Source of the DNA: Symbiodinium kawagutii | Taxonomy: Eukaryota; Sar; Dinophyceae; Suessiales; Symbiodiniaceae | Length of the DNA: 64,000 nucleotides | Direction: 5' to 3' | Assembly (NCBI GenBank): GCA_009767595.1 | Contig: VSDK01015254.1 | Span: 310,379 to 374,378, forward strand | In this document: positions 62,593 to 64,000 of the stretch, one piece after another | How the letters are laid out: every line of letters begins with the position of its first letter | How positions within the stretch are numbered: the first letter of the stretch is position 1 | Translations under genes and position numbers: made by a program | Notes under the pieces: model-generated | Databases searched by the model: none | What the model was told of the DNA's origin: nothing | Seen by the model: the letters and a program-made list of their open reading frames with translations, nothing else

Positions 62593-63162
62593 TCATGTGC
62601 CTCCCGCACGTCGATAGTAGCTCGTGTATGTGTTGTCAGCTGGCTGGACCGCTGTCAACATCTCAGCCATGCTTGTCCCTGGGACTGGTTCTTCTTCCTT
62701 CACATCCTCATATTCTTCGGCCTCCTTCCAGTCCCAGGCCTAGCCCTGCCACGGCTGTCCTGACCAATGATGATCCTGCCACCAATGCTCATCATCCTGC
62801 CACTGCTGCTAGTCATTCTGCCATTGCTTCTTTGTCGTTTTGCCATCCTTCTTCCAACTTCCCCAGGAATCTTGGGAGCAAGCGTCATCTCTATTCTCCT
62901 CTTTCCACTGCTTGTCAGCTCCGTGGTCCCAACTCTGATCTCGCCAGGTCCACTGTGAGTAGTCCCAATGCTGCCACGAGCTGGAACTCGATGCAGCTTG
63001 TCGGGGTGCTCCTCTTTGCAGAGTGTCGAACAGAATCCTCTCGGCGATCGAACGGTTTCTGGTTTGTGGCTTGGTGCAGGTCTTCCATCTTCCCCCCCAG
63101 CCACATGGAACCACATATCCTATTGCTATTGCATAGTTAATGGTGTTAATGGGTTGATTCAT
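62593..63162 (-). pseudogene. Tryptophan-rich protein gene with two in-frame TAG codons
   Basis: One minus frame runs from about 63162 to TGA at 62593-62595, interrupted only by TAG at 62809-62811 and 62740-62742. It reads WQHWDYSQWTWRDQSWDHGA, then QDSWGSWKKDGKTTKKQWQN, stop, QQWQDDEHWWQDHHWSGQPW, stop, AWDWKEAEEYEDVKEEEPVP and TSMAEMLTAVQPADNTYTSY. The W-x(2-3)-W pattern with Gln/Asp/Lys is common in dinoflagellate proteins, including N-terminal parts of some retroelement polyproteins (family knowledge, moderate certainty). Both stops sit where the pattern expects Trp, so TGG to TAG is the simplest lesion. The part upstream of about 63020 is less certain; another frame is also open there. 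Confidence 0.55.
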
Positions 63163-63169
63163 GGTTGCT

Positions 63170-63720
63170 AAGAATCAACAAAAATGACGGTTCATGTAAT
63201 GGTTACACGATAGCTGATGATGAATAAGACTTGTCAATACGCAGCCCATCATGCTTGTGATGGTTTGTTTTTCGTCGTAGGTTAAGAAAGCCTGTTCAGA
63301 AGGGTTTGTGCTTAATAATTTCTAAAGTGGCAAGTAAGTCGGCTACTGCTATAAGTTGATTGTTAGGGACTTGCTGTTGATTAGTAGTCGCCAGCCATGG
63401 CCAATTATCGTTCGTAAGAGGGCAACCTCTTGAGATGCGTTCTCTTCCAGTTTGTGTCGTTTACAACATTGTACATCTCCTACACACTTGAGTCTGTCAA
63501 AGCCATGGTGCACCCGTATAGCTGGTTAGTTTCCCTGTTAATAGCGGTAAATCAAAAGACTGTTTGACCTCCGTCGCTGACCATGACTAATTATAGTGGA
63601 TGATACGCAACACTAGTGGTTCACTGGCTGGATAGTAAAAGGATATACCAGTAGTACCCGGGCAAGCCGGGGGCGGAAGTTTCCCAAGGTCAACCACTAT
63701 AAGATCAAAGAAAACGGTGG
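63170..63720. other. Unassigned intergenic stretch
   Basis: Mixed-composition DNA with no recognised gene, element end or repeat array. Confidence 0.4.
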
Positions 63721-63794
63721 CCTATAATTCAGAGGCAGAAGTGCCTATAGTTTGTTGGAATGGTTCTTTCAAAAAAATGTGCTTCCTGTTGCGC

Positions 63795-64000
63795 AACAAA
63801 ACCACCACACAAAACCACCAGCACAAAACCAGCAAAACAAGACCACCACACAAAGCCACCAACACAAAACCACCAACGCAAAACCACCAACACAAAACCA
63901 CCAACACAAAACCACCAACACAAAAAAACCAACAAAGCCACCACACAAAACCACCACACAACACCACCACAGAAAAACCACCAGCGCAAAACCACCAACA
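63795..64000. repeat. 14-bp minisatellite, runs off the window
   Basis: Tandem CCACCAACACAAAA units, regular at 63858-63930 and degenerate on both sides. Open frames on the minus strand (Val/Trp/Gly/Phe/Cys-rich) are artefacts. Confidence 0.92.

Noticed and set aside
62544-63140. 198-codon plus-strand frame rich in Ser, Pro and Leu
   Set aside because: It is antisense to the tryptophan-rich minus-strand frame; Trp/Gln/Asp-rich codons read in reverse give Pro/Ser/Leu.
63722-63998. Val/Trp/Gly/Phe/Cys-rich minus-strand frames
   Set aside because: Translation of the 14-bp minisatellite, open in several frames because the unit lacks stops.
1-64000. Bacterial or plasmid origin of the window
   Set aside because: Coding density is very low, ribosome-binding sites and operons are absent, and exon-intron-like islands, LINE and RCC1-like repeats point to a eukaryote.

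Overview
The window looks like nuclear DNA from a dinoflagellate, most likely a Symbiodiniaceae-type alga. This rests on four things. Two genes encode ubiquitin-like plus RCC1-like repeat proteins of the 'AFAAILGDGSVVTWG' type, which I associate with Symbiodiniaceae proteomes. Small GC-rich exon-like islands sit in AT-rich DNA. A decayed LINE carries the motif GEALNPGP. There is no bacterial-style gene packing. A 10-N assembly gap lies at 31305-31314. The taxonomic call is inference from family knowledge, not from a search.

Only two loci are clear, largely intact genes. Both are on the minus strand: an intronless 444-aa protein (8978-10312) and a paralogue of about 480 aa (25270-26824). The second is interrupted only by a 112-bp tandem duplication that may act as a new intron. 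Both have an N-terminal ubiquitin-like fold followed by nine repeats of about 41 residues. Around them are decayed or partial coding regions, mostly minus strand and several with a single frameshift or in-frame stop (20.8-21.4, 29.6-31.0, 35.0-35.6, 39.4-40.0, 46.7-47.1, 57.4-58.0 and 62.6-63.2 kb). There are also about 25 GC-rich exon-like islands of 85-340 bp.

Most of the remaining sequence is degenerate short-word DNA built from CATCAACCATTA or its complement TAATGGTTGATG, plus at least five families of short (about 95-220 bp) elements with terminal inverted repeats. I label them A (GGTTTCTCA ends), B (AAGGTGGGCCCC ends), C (TGGCTGTGGGTCAA ends), D (CTTGGTGGC ends with a central hairpin) and E (CTGGTTGGTGGTT ends). 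A sixth, longer-armed hairpin (G) occurs once. The labels are mine.

The most striking structure is an association between these parts. Many GC-rich islands have CA-rich repeat DNA on the left and TG-rich DNA on the right, so the two flanks are complementary. C elements often end just before the islands and A elements sometimes begin just after them. This suggests that the introns carry a built-in polarity and are partly made of terminal-inverted-repeat elements (introner-like).

The right end (58.4-61.2 kb and 63.8-64.0 kb) is low complexity: an AAAT array, a 1.5-kb tandem array of self-complementary units of about 130 bp, A/T-homopolymer-rich DNA and a 14-bp minisatellite at the window edge. 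I found no rRNA, tRNA, spliced-leader gene, CRISPR array or origin.
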